From Herminiimonas sp. (GTDB lineage Bacteria > Pseudomonadota > Gammaproteobacteria > Burkholderiales > Burkholderiaceae_D): a DNA stretch of 39,636 nt. This document shows, in pieces, positions 9,319-16,977 of this stretch. The stretch covers positions 1 through 39,636 of the forward strand of contig JACMOV010000070.1 of assembly GCA_014377845.1 (NCBI GenBank), in the 5' to 3' direction. Below the pieces are notes generated by a model, which saw only the letters and a list, made by a program, of their open reading frames with translations, ran no database searches and was not told the origin of the DNA. The position numbers and the translations under genes are program-made. Positions within the stretch are counted from its first letter, which is position 1. Every line of letters begins with the position of its first letter.

Positions 9319-10089
9319 ATGACACTCGAGAGCCACCGTTTTGACGATTCGCAGACTGCCGCCGCTGCACTCGCCGGCGCGATTGCGGCCGACCTGTCGG
9401 ATCGACTGCAGTCGCAGGCGCGCGCCCTGTTGCTGGTCTCGGGCGGCCGCAGTCCGATCACCTTGCTGCTCGCGCTGGCGCAAAAGGCGCTGCCGTGGGA
9501 CCGCATCGACGTGTCGCTGGTCGACGAGCGCAGCGTCGCGCCTAACAGCGAAGCGGCCAACGCAATGCTGGTGCAGGAAAATTTGCTGACCGGCGGCGTG
9601 CGAGCGGCGCGTTGGATCGCGCTGATGCCGCCCGGAGTGTTCGAGGGCGCGAGCGATCCGATGGATGCGGCGCTGCGGGCGGCGACGCGAGCGTGCAACG
9701 ATCCGGCACTGGCCAATCCCGCAGTAATCGTGCTCGGTGTCGGCACCGACGGCCATACCGCATCGTTGTTCGCGGATTCGCCGCAATGGGAGCAGGCGCG
9801 CACCACGTGCGACCGTTATGTCGCGCTACAGCCGGGCCTGGCGCCGCATGCGCGGGTCGGGCTGTCGCTGCAGGCCTTGCGCAGTCAGGCCAAATGCTAT
9901 CTGTGGGCGACCGGCCCCGAAAAATCGGCGACGCTGGCGCGCCTCGAACAATTTTGCGATGCGGTGCGCAAGAATTCGGCTGCCAGGCCGGCGGAAGTCA
10001 TGACCCAGCTGGCGCAGGCCGGGCCAGTGGCATGCCTGATCGACGATCCGGAGTGCCTTGTCGAGGCATATTGCAGCGAGCGCGAGTGA
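9319..10089 (+). CDS. pgl: 6-phosphogluconolactonase
   Basis: Converts 6-phosphoglucono-1,5-lactone to 6-phosphogluconate in the oxidative pentose-phosphate or Entner-Doudoroff route (cytoplasm). The 256-residue protein has the normal length and carries the family blocks in order: LLLVSGGRSP (sugar-phosphate loop, about 37-46), SLVDERSVAPNSEAANA (about 64-80) and the active-site region VLGVGTDGHTASLFADSP (about 138-155). The start ATG at 9319 lies just before MTLESHRFDD, with a purine-rich CCGGAAAACCG upstream as a modest ribosome binding site. In many betaproteobacteria pgl sits beside zwf or glk; here it stands alone between the oligomer hydrolase and a phasin-like gene, so it is probably transcribed independently. 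Confidence 0.95.
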   Translation: MTLESHRFDDSQTAAAALAGAIAADLSDRLQSQARALLLVSGGRSPITLLLALAQKALPWDRIDVSLVDERSVAPNSEAANAMLVQENLLTGGVRAARWIALMPPGVFEGASDPMDAALRAATRACNDPALANPAVIVLGVGTDGHTASLFADSPQWEQARTTCDRYVALQPGLAPHARVGLSLQALRSQAKCYLWATGPEKSATLARLEQFCDAVRKNSAARPAEVMTQLAQAGPVACLIDDPECLVEAYCSERE

Positions 10090-10147
10090 GGCACGCGCTG
10101 CTGGCAGGCTAGCGAAAGAACGCCAACCGCTGGTTCGACAGATGGGT

Positions 10148-10642
10148 CTAGCGCGGCCGTCGCTCGGCAGCGCGGCTGGCATGATTGATGGGTGACGGCG
10201 CACGCGCCTTGTCGAGCGCGCTCTGCGTCATCGCGATGGCGTTATCCTGCACCGTGATGCGGTGCTTCTGGACCGCATCGACGACCTTGGCGATCTCCTG
10301 CTCGGTGCGTTTTTCGCTGCCTTCGCGGCCGCTGCTGAAACCTTGCTGCATCAGGCTGGCCAGTCGGGACAGATGGGTGCTGCTGGCGAGCAGGCTTTCG
10401 AGATCCTTGCGAACCGCGACGCCGCTGGCCGACGCCAGATCCGCCGAGCTTTGGGCAGCCAGCAACATGCGGACCGCGGTTGCCGATTGCTCGAGCGAGT
10501 CGAGGGCGGCCTGAAGCTTGGTGTTGATCAGTTTCTCGGCCTGGTCGAATTCATCGCGCGTCAGGCTGTTGAGCAAGGCCAGTTGCTGCTCGAGATTGCA
10601 GTCGTTGTCCGATGGATCGTTTGGCATGTTCTTCGTATTCAC
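10148..10642 (-). CDS. Phasin-like protein (tentative)
   Basis: Small 164-residue, mostly helical protein without signal peptide or membrane segment. The segment SLTRDEFDQAEKLINTKLQAALDSLEQSATAVRMLLAAQ followed by a dispersed helix resembles phasin-family proteins, which coat PHB granules and begin with a similar amphipathic helix about nucleotides and Q/L/A repeats; the match is by pattern, not certain. The GTG at 10642 is chosen because AGGAG (10653-10657, reverse strand) lies 10 bases upstream; the ATG at 10627 has no such site. The C-terminus is basic (AAERRPR). Its neighbour two genes away is the 3HB-oligomer hydrolase, consistent with PHB metabolism. It could instead be a generic coiled-coil protein. 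The upstream region is AT-rich with dyads, suggesting regulation. Confidence 0.6.
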   Translation of the reverse strand: MNTKNMPNDPSDNDCNLEQQLALLNSLTRDEFDQAEKLINTKLQAALDSLEQSATAVRMLLAAQSSADLASASGVAVRKDLESLLASSTHLSRLASLMQQGFSSGREGSEKRTEQEIAKVVDAVQKHRITVQDNAIAMTQSALDKARAPSPINHASRAAERRPR

Positions 10643-10700
10643 GGGATGGGGTCTCCTTTGATCGGCGGCAGGGGCGAAACGTGAACGTTCAACTTAGGTA

Positions 10701-10755
10701 AATAGTTTCTATTGGTCAATATAGTATTAAAACTATTAGTCAATATTGGTCAGTC
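10701..10755. promoter_or_regulatory. AT-rich divergent control region with dyad and repeated TATTGGTCA
   Basis: An unusually AT-rich patch in the 156-bp gap between the divergent phasin-like gene and the gamma-glutamylcyclotransferase-fold gene. AATAGTTT (10701-10708) and AAACTATT (10730-10737) form a perfect 8-bp inverted repeat. TATTGGTCA occurs twice in direct orientation (about 10710-10718 and 10744-10752), and a related TTAGTCAATATT lies between. On the reverse strand TTGACT and TTGACC could serve as -35 elements for the phasin-like gene, but no well-spaced -10 is clear. Best read as a promoter/operator region. Confidence 0.5.
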
Positions 10756-10798
10756 GCGCGCCGGGTTTTAATGGGCGCACTTCAACGGAGGATGTTCA

Positions 10799-11230
10799 AT
10801 GTCCACTCATGTCTTTACTTATGGATCGCTGATGTTCGCGCCTGTCTGGCAGCGGGTGGTGCGCGGGACCTATCGCAGTGCGGCGGCGACGTTGCCGCAG
10901 CACCGGCGTTTCGCTTTGGCAGACGACACCTATCCGGGGATGGTCCCGGAGCCTGACGCAGAGGTGGCCGGCGTGGTGTATTTCGATGTCGCCCCGGCCG
11001 ACCTGCAGGCGCTCGATCATTTCGAGGGCGAGGAGTATCGGCGCATCAGCGTGCCTGTGCGCCTTGTGCCGCCGAATGCCGGAGCACTGCCGATCACCGT
11101 GATGGCGGAAACCTACCTGTTCGAGGCAGTGCATCGCTTGTCCGTCCTGCCGTGGGAGCCGGAAGCGTTCGCGCTGCAGCGTTTTCTGGATTCGTACTGC
11201 AGCGATCGATTGGGCGACGGGCCGAAATAG
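10799..11230 (+). CDS. Gamma-glutamylcyclotransferase-fold protein (GGCT/AIG2 family)
   Basis: A 143-residue cytoplasmic protein with the GGCT/AIG2 fold. Seen: the N-terminal FTYGSLMF signature (substrate-binding YGSL loop), the VAGVVYFDVAPADLQALDHFEGEEYRR block that carries the family's acidic catalytic position (Glu after DHFEG), and a normal length for the small single-domain members. The start at 10799 is well supported by an ACGGAGG Shine-Dalgarno just upstream. Family members act on gamma-glutamyl peptides or gamma-glutamylamines, but the fold is used for several substrates, so the exact reaction is not inferred. It is the last gene before argS, with about 97 bp between them, and may have its own promoter in the AT-rich upstream region. 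Confidence 0.85.
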   Translation: MSTHVFTYGSLMFAPVWQRVVRGTYRSAAATLPQHRRFALADDTYPGMVPEPDAEVAGVVYFDVAPADLQALDHFEGEEYRRISVPVRLVPPNAGALPITVMAETYLFEAVHRLSVLPWEPEAFALQRFLDSYCSDRLGDGPK

Positions 11231-11326
11231 GTTGGCCCGATGCCCGCGGCCGGGTGCAGGCGAGCCAGTATAATTCCAGTGACCCGCCTCTCCATCCGTC
11301 TCATTTCTCCTGGCCTCATCCGACCC

Positions 11327-13078
11327 ATGCTCTCTTCCCAGAAACAAAAAATCGCCGCCTTGTTCCAGTCGGCGTTGCAGCCGCACCTGGCTGACACCGA
11401 GATCGTCGCCGACGTCGTCCTCGAACGGCCGCGCGATCCTTCGCATGGCGACATCGCCTGCAACATCGCCATGCAGCTGGCCAAACGACTCAAGAAAAAC
11501 CCGCGCGAACTGGCTACGGCATTGGTGGCCGCGGTGCTGGCCGATCCGGCCCGTGCGGGCCTGATCGACGCAGTCGACATCGCCGGTCCGGGTTTCATCA
11601 ACCTGCGCCTGTCGGCAGCGGCCCGCCAGGCCGTGGTATCAGCCGTGCTGGAAGAGGGCGCTGCCTTCGGCAAAAGCGCGGTCGGCGCCGGCAAGCAGGT
11701 GCTGGTCGAATTCGTTTCCGCCAATCCCACCGGTCCGCTGCATGTCGGCCACGGCCGCCAGGGCGCGCTCGGCGACGCCATGTCGTCGCTCTTTCAGGCC
11801 CAGGGCTACGACGTCACCCGCGAGTATTATTACAACGACGCCGGCGTCCAGATTGCAACGCTGGCCCTGTCGGTCCAGGCGCGCGCCCGCGGCTTCAAGC
11901 CGGGCGATGCGCAATGGCCGGAGTCCGCCTACAACGGCGACTACATCGGCGACATCGCGGCCGATTTCCTGTCCCGCAAAACTGTCGCCGCCAACGATGT
12001 CGAGCCGGTCCACGCCAGCGGCGATGCCGACGACCTGGAATCGATCCGGCGCTTTGCCGTCGCCTACCTGCGCAACGAGCAGGACCTCGACCTGCAGGCG
12101 TTCGGCGTGCGCTTCGACAATTACTTCCTTGAATCGTCGCTCTACACGGATGGCAAGGTCGCCGCCACGGTCGCCGCGCTGATCGCTTCGGGCAAGACCT
12201 ACGAGCAAGACGGCGCGCTCTGGCTGCGCAGCACCGACTACGGCGACGACAAGGATCGCGTGATGCGCAAGTCAGACGGCACCTTCACGTATTTCGTGCC
12301 GGACGTGGCGTATCACATCAGCAAGTGGCAGCGCGGTTTCGGCAAAGTGATCAACGTGCAAGGCAGCGATCACCATGGCACCATCGCCCGGGTGCGCGCC
12401 GGTCTGCAGGCGGTCGGCATCGGGATTCCCCAGGGTTATCCCGACTATGTGCTGCACAAGATGGTCACCGTCATGAAGAACGGCGAGGAGGTCAAGATCT
12501 CCAAGCGTGCCGGCTCCTACGTCACGCTGCGCGATCTGATCGAGTGGTCGAGCGGCGACGTGGCCGAGAGCGCCGGTGGCACCATGCAGGACGCACCGCG
12601 CGACCTGTCCCGTGGCCGCGACGCCGTGCGCTTCTTCCTCATCTCGCGCAAGGCCGATACCGAGTTCACCTTCGATGTCGACCTGGCGCGGGCGCAATCC
12701 GATGAAAACCCGGTCTACTACGTGCAATATGCCCACGCCCGGATCTGTTCGGTGCTGGCGCAGTGGGGCGGTGATGAAACCACGCTCGCGGCGGTCGACC
12801 TGAGCCCGCTGACGGCGCCGCGCGAGACGGCGCTGCTGGCCCAGCTGGCGGCCTATCCCGAGGCACTGCAGCATGCGCTCGAGGAGCTCGGTCCGCACCA
12901 TGTGGCCTTCTACCTGCGCGATCTGGCAGGGGAGCTGCATAGCTACTACAATGCAGAGCGGGTTTTGGTGGACGACATGTCGACCAGAATGGCCCGGCTG
13001 GCGTTAATGTGTGCAACGAGGCGGGTTTTACGAAACGGCCTGGCGCTTCTTGGCGTTTCGGCGCCGGCAAGGATGTAA
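11327..13078 (+). CDS. argS: Arginine--tRNA ligase
   Basis: Class I aminoacyl-tRNA synthetase that charges tRNA-Arg. The 583-residue product has the N-terminal additional domain (about 1-110), the HIGH-type motif HVGHGR (starting at residue 139, after SANPTGPLH), the REYYYNDAG region, the KMSKS-equivalent KISKR (about 390-394) and the C-terminal anticodon-binding helical domain ending in [16 protein letters not shown], a standard ArgS end. The ATG at 11327 (MLSSQKQK) is chosen; an in-frame ATG at 11240 would add 29 residues unlike the family. The stop is only 9 bp before the SPOR gene, and dsbA follows, so argS-SPOR-dsbA is probably one transcription unit ending at the terminator near 14700. 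Confidence 0.97.
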   Translation: MLSSQKQKIAALFQSALQPHLADTEIVADVVLERPRDPSHGDIACNIAMQLAKRLKKNPRELATALVAAVLADPARAGLIDAVDIAGPGFINLRLSAAARQAVVSAVLEEGAAFGKSAVGAGKQVLVEFVSANPTGPLHVGHGRQGALGDAMSSLFQAQGYDVTREYYYNDAGVQIATLALSVQARARGFKPGDAQWPESAYNGDYIGDIAADFLSRKTVAANDVEPVHASGDADDLESIRRFAVAYLRNEQDLDLQAFGVRFDNYFLESSLYTDGKVAATVAALIASGKTYEQDGALWLRSTDYGDDKDRVMRKSDGTFTYFVPDVAYHISKWQRGFGKVINVQGSDHHGTIARVRAGLQAVGIGIPQGYPDYVLHKMVTVMKNGEEVKISKRAGSYVTLRDLIEWSSGDVAESAGGTMQDAPRDLSRGRDAVRFFLISRKADTEFTFDVDLARAQSDENPVYYVQYAHARICSVLAQWGGDETTLAAVDLSPLTAPRETALLAQLAAYPEALQHALEELGPHHVAFYLRDLAGELHSYYNAERVLVDDMSTRMARLALMCATRRVLRNGLALLGVSAPARM

Positions 13079-13087
13079 CGGAACACC

Positions 13088-13777
13088 ATGATCAATTTCA
13101 GCAGAATGGATTTCCCTTCGAAACGGCATCAGGCCGGCGGTACGGTGCTGGGCCTGATCATCGGCCTGATCGTCGGGCTGGGAATCGCCGTCGTGGTGGC
13201 AGTCATGATCACCAAGAGCAGCCTGCCGTTCACCAACAAGCAGGCGCAGCCGGAGCGCGCCGTCAGCGCCAACGCCGGCCAGATCGCCGACCCGAACAAG
13301 CCGCTCTACGGCAAGCAGGAACCGGCGCGTGAAGCGGCCAAGACGGTGCGCGAAGCGCCGCCCGAAAACGCCGTCATCGCCGACGCCAAACCGCCGGCCG
13401 CCGACAAGTCGGCCGATGCTGCCAAAGCGGCCGACAAGGCAGTTGCGGATGCGAAGACCGCTGAAAAGGCAGCGGCGAAAAAAACCGACAAGCTCGATGA
13501 CAAGATCGCGGCCCTGACCAAGCCCGATGCGACGGATGAGAAATGGATCTACTTCCTGCAGGCAGGCGCATTCCGCGAGCCGGGCGATGCCGAAAATGCG
13601 AAAGCCAAGCTGGCGCTCATGGGCTTCGAGGCCAACATCAGCGAGCGGCCCTCCGATACCGGCCCGCTGTACCGGGTGCGCATCGGACCGTTCAACCAGC
13701 TCGAAGTCATGACCCGCGCCCGTTCCAAGTTGTCTGACAACGGCGTCGATGTCGCCGTCGTCCGTACTGCCCGTTAA
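13088..13777 (+). CDS. SPOR-domain cell-envelope protein (FtsN-like)
   Basis: A 229-residue bitopic inner-membrane protein: a short cytoplasmic N-terminus, one TM helix at about 18-42 (GGTVLGLIIGLIVGLGIAVV region), a long Ala/Lys/Asp-rich periplasmic linker (about 55-145), and a C-terminal SPOR domain (about 150-225) with YFLQAGAFREPGDAENAKAK and LYRVRIGPF blocks. SPOR domains bind denuded septal peptidoglycan, so a role in cell division or septal remodelling is likely. The position directly after argS is typical of this protein in Burkholderiales. Sequence similarity to true FtsN is limited to the architecture, so no symbol is given. Its stop codon lies in a 13-bp perfect tandem duplication. 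Confidence 0.9.
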   Translation: MINFSRMDFPSKRHQAGGTVLGLIIGLIVGLGIAVVVAVMITKSSLPFTNKQAQPERAVSANAGQIADPNKPLYGKQEPAREAAKTVREAPPENAVIADAKPPAADKSADAAKAADKAVADAKTAEKAAAKKTDKLDDKIAALTKPDATDEKWIYFLQAGAFREPGDAENAKAKLALMGFEANISERPSDTGPLYRVRIGPFNQLEVMTRARSKLSDNGVDVAVVRTAR

Positions 13778-13790
13778 TACTGCCCGTTAA
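13765..13790 (+). repeat. 13-bp tandem duplication spanning the SPOR-gene stop codon
   Basis: TACTGCCCGTTAA occurs twice in perfect tandem at 13765-13777 and 13778-13790. The first copy contains the last codons and the TAA of the SPOR gene. The second copy is therefore outside the gene and repeats the stop. It looks like a recent slippage or duplication event, harmless to the protein. Confidence 0.9.
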
Positions 13791-13844
13791 GTGTGTTTTA
13801 CAAAACCCGGCGCACGAAGAACGTTTTCAATCGAAAGGACTTTC

Positions 13845-14618
13845 ATGCAGATGCATCACACTGTCGCGCAACCGACCCGCCGCAATTTTCTCCAGATGAC
13901 GCTGGCCACGCTGGGACTCGGCATCAGCCTGGGCCTGGCTGCGATGAGCGCGCAGGCCTCGCCGGCTGCACCGGTCAATGGCGCGGAGTTCCGCACCCTC
14001 GAGAGGGCGCTGGCGACTGAATCCGGCAAGAAGGTCGAAGTCACGGAATTCTTCTGGTACAACTGTCCGCATTGCAATGCATTCGAGCCGGCCCTCGAAG
14101 AATGGGTCAAGAAGCAGGGTGACAACATCAGCTTCCGCCGCGTGCCGGTGGCATTCCGCGAAGCGTTCCAGCCGCAGCAGCGCCTGTATTACGCGCTCGA
14201 AGCGATGGGCAAGGTCGACGAACTGCAGATGAAGATCTTCCGCGCCATCCATGCCGAGCGCAAGTCGCTCGACACCGACACGGCGATCGCCGATTTTGTC
14301 GTCTCGCAGGGAATCGATCGCAAGAAATTCCTCGATGTCTACAATTCCTTCGGCGTCCAGACCAAGTTGCGCCGCGCGATGCAGTTGCAGGAGGCGTACC
14401 ATGTCGATGGTGTACCGCTGGTCGCCATCGACGGCCGTTTCATGACCTCGCCGTCGATCGTCGGCACGACGCTCGGCAGTCAGCCCGAAGCCGTGCTGCA
14501 GTCCTCGACATTGCAGGTGATGGACTGGCTCGTGGGAAAGGCTGCGAAGGAGCACAAGTCCGCCAGCCTCGCGCCTGCGGCCGCACCGCTCCACGTGGCG
14601 AGCGTGGCCAGGAAATAG
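13845..14618 (+). CDS. dsbA: Thiol:disulfide interchange protein DsbA, with Tat-type leader
   Basis: Periplasmic oxidoreductase that introduces disulfide bonds into exported proteins. The 257-residue protein has a thioredoxin fold with the DsbA active site CPHC (Cys74, Cys77) after EFFWYN, an inserted helical domain, and the cis-proline loop DGVPLVAIDG. The leader reads TRRNFLQ (11-17) followed by a hydrophobic stretch and AQA cleavage region, which fits the twin-arginine S/T-R-R-x-F-L-K consensus; most DsbA leaders are Sec/SRP type. The ATG at 13845 is chosen since AAAGGA lies 6-10 bases upstream. The C-terminus has an extra Ala/Pro-rich tail (about 235-257). It follows the SPOR gene after 67 bp and ends before a strong terminator. 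Confidence 0.93.
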   Translation: MQMHHTVAQPTRRNFLQMTLATLGLGISLGLAAMSAQASPAAPVNGAEFRTLERALATESGKKVEVTEFFWYNCPHCNAFEPALEEWVKKQGDNISFRRVPVAFREAFQPQQRLYYALEAMGKVDELQMKIFRAIHAERKSLDTDTAIADFVVSQGIDRKKFLDVYNSFGVQTKLRRAMQLQEAYHVDGVPLVAIDGRFMTSPSIVGTTLGSQPEAVLQSSTLQVMDWLVGKAAKEHKSASLAPAAAPLHVASVARK

Positions 14619-14683
14619 GCTGGCGCCTGGTTTTGAACGAATGGCGCCGGACCTGGCGCCGATCTGAATGCAGGACACGCCAC

Positions 14684-14721
14684 ATGGTCCGCCTGGCAGC
14701 AGCGCGGGCCATTTTTATTTT
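14684..14721 (+). terminator. Strong intrinsic terminator after dsbA
   Basis: ATGGTCCGC (14684-14692) pairs with GCGGGCCAT (14704-14712) in a 9-bp stem with one G-T pair and an 11-base loop, followed by T5-A-T4. It probably ends the argS-SPOR-dsbA unit. The T run ends just before the Shine-Dalgarno and ATG of the next gene (SDR at 14731), so that gene depends on read-through or on a promoter overlapping the terminator. Confidence 0.85.
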
Positions 14722-14730
14722 GGGGGTTGC

Positions 14731-15537
14731 ATGCAACGTGTCTTCATCACCGGCGCATCCAGCGGACTGGGCGAGGCGCTGGCGCGCGCTTATGCTGCCG
14801 AAGGTGCCTTCGTCGCACTGGTCGGACGCCGTCAGCCGTTGCTGGAGGCAATCCGCGGATCGCTGCCGCATTCGGCGCAACATCGCGTCTACGCACTCGA
14901 TGTCACCGACCATGCCGCCCTGGCGCAGGCCGCGGCCGATTTCATGGCCACCTATGACGGCATTGATGTCGTCATCGCCAATGCCGGCATTTCACAAGGC
15001 ACTCTGACCGCGCATCCGGAAGATCTGCCGGTGTTCGAGCGCATCGTCGCCACCAACCTCACCGCCACGGTTGCGACCTTCGCGCCCTTCGTCTCCAGGC
15101 TCAAGGCGCAGCGTATCGCACGCCGGCCGCTGCATCCGCCGCGCCTGGTTGCCATCGCCAGTGTGGCCGGCATTCGCGGCCTGCCCGGGGCCAGCGGCTA
15201 CAGCGCATCGAAGGCGGCAGTGATCAGCTATTGCGAATCGCTGCGGGTCGAATTGCATGGCACCGGCATCCGCGTCGTGACGCTCCTGCCCGGTTACATC
15301 GATACGCCCATGACACGCTCCAACAGCTATCGCATGCCGTTCCTGATGCCGGCCGAGCGCTTTGCCGCGCGCGCCATCGCGGCCATCGATGCCGGCGCCA
15401 GTTACCGCGTGATTCCCTGGCAAATGGGTATCGTCGCCAAGCTGCTGCGCTGCTTGCCGAACGCGGTATATGACTGGGCCTTCTCGCGGGCGCCGCACAA
15501 GGCGCGTGCGCTCGCTGTCGTCGCCGACGAGCACTGA
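14731..15537 (+). CDS. Short-chain dehydrogenase/reductase (SDR)
   Basis: Classical SDR oxidoreductase with NAD(P) Rossmann fold, 268 residues. Visible motifs: TGASSGLG at about 7-14 (cofactor loop), VIANAGIS (about 86-93), the catalytic Ser in ASVAGIRGLPG, the catalytic Tyr157 and Lys161 in GYSASK, and LPGYIDTPM after the sheet. The start ATG at 14731 follows a GGGGG Shine-Dalgarno; an upstream in-frame ATG at 14668 lies inside the terminator region and is rejected. The C-terminal hydrophobic segment near LLRCLPNAVYDWAF suggests membrane association or a lipid-like substrate, as in related lipid-handling SDRs, but the substrate is unknown. The stop overlaps the next ATG by one base (TGATG), so it is translationally coupled to the BtuF-like gene. 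Confidence 0.9.
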   Translation: MQRVFITGASSGLGEALARAYAAEGAFVALVGRRQPLLEAIRGSLPHSAQHRVYALDVTDHAALAQAAADFMATYDGIDVVIANAGISQGTLTAHPEDLPVFERIVATNLTATVATFAPFVSRLKAQRIARRPLHPPRLVAIASVAGIRGLPGASGYSASKAAVISYCESLRVELHGTGIRVVTLLPGYIDTPMTRSNSYRMPFLMPAERFAARAIAAIDAGASYRVIPWQMGIVAKLLRCLPNAVYDWAFSRAPHKARALAVVADEH

Positions 15538-16373
15538 TGCCGGCTGACGCGGTCGGGACCGTGCACCCGCCGGTCGCGCCTGACGCGGCGGTGCGCATCG
15601 TCTCGCTGGTACCGTCGCTGACCGAACTGCTGTGCGAGCTCGGGCTGCAGGCGCAGCTGGTGGGGCGCACCGGCTTCTGCGTACATCCGCGCAACCTGGT
15701 GCAGTCGATCGAGAAAGTCGGTGGCACCAAGGATGTCAACATCGAAAAGATCCGGGCGCTGGCGCCGACGCATCTGGTCGTCAACATCGACGAGAACGAA
15801 AAGCCGACCGTCGCCGAATTGGCGCAGTCGATACCCAACGTGATCGTGACCCACCCGCAGACGCCGCGCGACAACCTGCAGTTGTACCGCCTTTTCGGCG
15901 CGATTTTCGGCAAGTTGCCGGGTGTGGCGGCGCGCGCGCAGCAGCTGGAAGATGCGTTCGAGGCGGCCATGGCGGCACTCATGTCCAGAGTTGCCAACGA
16001 CCGCGGCGGTAACGTCACGAGCGATGTCCTCTACTGTATCTGGCAGGATCCCTGGATGACGGTGTCGCGCGAGACCTACATCGCGCAGATGCTGGCCCTG
16101 ATCGGCTGGCGGCAATGGCAGCCGCCGGATGCGGCGCAATCGAGCGCACGCTATCCGCGCTTTACCTGGTCGGACGCCCTGGTGTCGTCAATTGATACGG
16201 TCTTGCTGTCGACCGAGCCGTACAGCTTTCGGCAAACGCATGCAGACCTGGTGGAAAAGCAGATCGGCAAGCCGGTACACCTGGTCGATGGGGAAATGCT
16301 GTCGTGGTACGGCAGCCGGGCGATTGCCGGCCTGGCGTACCTGCAGACGCTGCGCTCTACTTCTGGGGATTGA
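15537..16373 (+). CDS. Helical-backbone metal/cobalamin-binding protein (BtuF-like), no signal peptide
   Basis: Substrate-binding protein fold of the BtuF/FhuD type (helical backbone metal receptor superfamily), 278 residues. Seen: RIVSLVPSLTELLCELG (classic opening of the family), VGRTGFCVHP, VGGTKDVNIEKIRALAPTHLVV, and the C-terminal domain with WQDPWMTVSRETYI and the closing DGEMLSWYGSR. Normally these proteins are exported to the periplasm for an ABC importer, but here the N-terminus (MPADAVGTVHPPVAPD) is not a signal peptide and no ABC permease or ATPase is adjacent. The start overlaps the SDR stop by one base, which fixes it. Leaderless BtuF-like proteins are known in betaproteobacteria with uncertain role. 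It converges with and overlaps the HTH gene by 17 bp. Confidence 0.85.
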   Translation: MPADAVGTVHPPVAPDAAVRIVSLVPSLTELLCELGLQAQLVGRTGFCVHPRNLVQSIEKVGGTKDVNIEKIRALAPTHLVVNIDENEKPTVAELAQSIPNVIVTHPQTPRDNLQLYRLFGAIFGKLPGVAARAQQLEDAFEAAMAALMSRVANDRGGNVTSDVLYCIWQDPWMTVSRETYIAQMLALIGWRQWQPPDAAQSSARYPRFTWSDALVSSIDTVLLSTEPYSFRQTHADLVEKQIGKPVHLVDGEMLSWYGSRAIAGLAYLQTLRSTSGD

Positions 16374-16779
16374 TTCGCGCCAGCATGCGGATGATTTCAC
16401 GGGCGATCAGGCGATAATGCTCATCGAGCCGTTGCAGCTCGGTGATCAGTTTCACATCGTCGGATTCGAAGCGTGACGTGGCATCGCTTTCGCGTGCCTT
16501 GCCTGGCGTTTCGTCGTCACCGAAGCGCAGCCACTCGGCAGGCACGCCGAGCCATTGCGCCAGGGTCCGTAATTTCTCCTGCGTCGGAATCGCCTGGCCG
16601 ACAATCCATTTGCGCGCGGCATGAACGGTAATCGGCCGGCCAGCGAATCGGACATTGAATTCGCGGGCAAGCTTGGTCGGGCTGTCGGGTGAGTAATCCG
16701 CATTTCGGAGCGCCTGCTGCAGGCGGCTGCTGAAATCTTCTCGTTCGATCGATGCTTTCATCACAACGAACTGTTCCAT
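16357..16779 (-). CDS. HTH transcriptional regulator (XRE-like)
   Basis: Small DNA-binding protein of 140 residues. The N-terminal half carries a helix-turn-helix of lambda-repressor/XRE type: SPTKLAREFNVRF, then ITVHAARKWIVGQAIPTQEKLRTLAQWLGVPAEWLRFG, a recognisable pattern in a family of Burkholderiales regulators. The C-terminal part (about 95-140) is acidic to helical and may dimerise. The start is uncertain: the ATG at 16779 gives MEQFVV, while the ATG at 16761 gives MKASIERED, closer to the family's usual beginning; neither has a strong Shine-Dalgarno. The 3' end overlaps the BtuF-like gene by 17 bp. A conspicuous dyad and direct repeat at 16875-16915 lies just upstream and could be its operator. 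Target genes are unknown. Confidence 0.8.
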   Translation of the reverse strand: MEQFVVMKASIEREDFSSRLQQALRNADYSPDSPTKLAREFNVRFAGRPITVHAARKWIVGQAIPTQEKLRTLAQWLGVPAEWLRFGDDETPGKARESDATSRFESDDVKLITELQRLDEHYRLIAREIIRMLARINPQK

Positions 16780-16874
16780 GTCATTGCTTGACCGTCAGCC
16801 TCTCCGCGTTGAAAACTCTTTGTGTAGTGAACGCAACCTTTTGGGGCGGCATTGCAAGTCGGTATTCGCCGACG

Positions 16875-16915
16875 CCGTGGCATCGCAAATCGTGCATGCC
16901 ACGGTGCAAATCGTG
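16875..16915. promoter_or_regulatory. Dyad CCGTGGCAT/ATGCCACGG with GCAAATCGTG direct repeats
   Basis: CCGTGGCAT (16875-16883) and ATGCCACGG (16896-16904) form a perfect 9-bp inverted repeat with a 12-base centre. GCAAATCGTG occurs twice (16885-16894 and 16906-16915), exactly 21 bases apart, i.e. two helical turns. A second small hairpin, GTCGG-N6-CCGAC, is at 16858-16873. The region lies between the start of the HTH gene (16779, reverse) and the 3' end of the MBL gene (16978), upstream of the HTH gene. It could be an operator for the HTH protein or an RNA hairpin; no T run follows. Confidence 0.5.
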
Positions 16916-16977
16916 TTCCGGGATCGGTGCTCGAGCGGGAGTACAACCGAATGGACTCAGGCGTGCGCTACTGCTGA

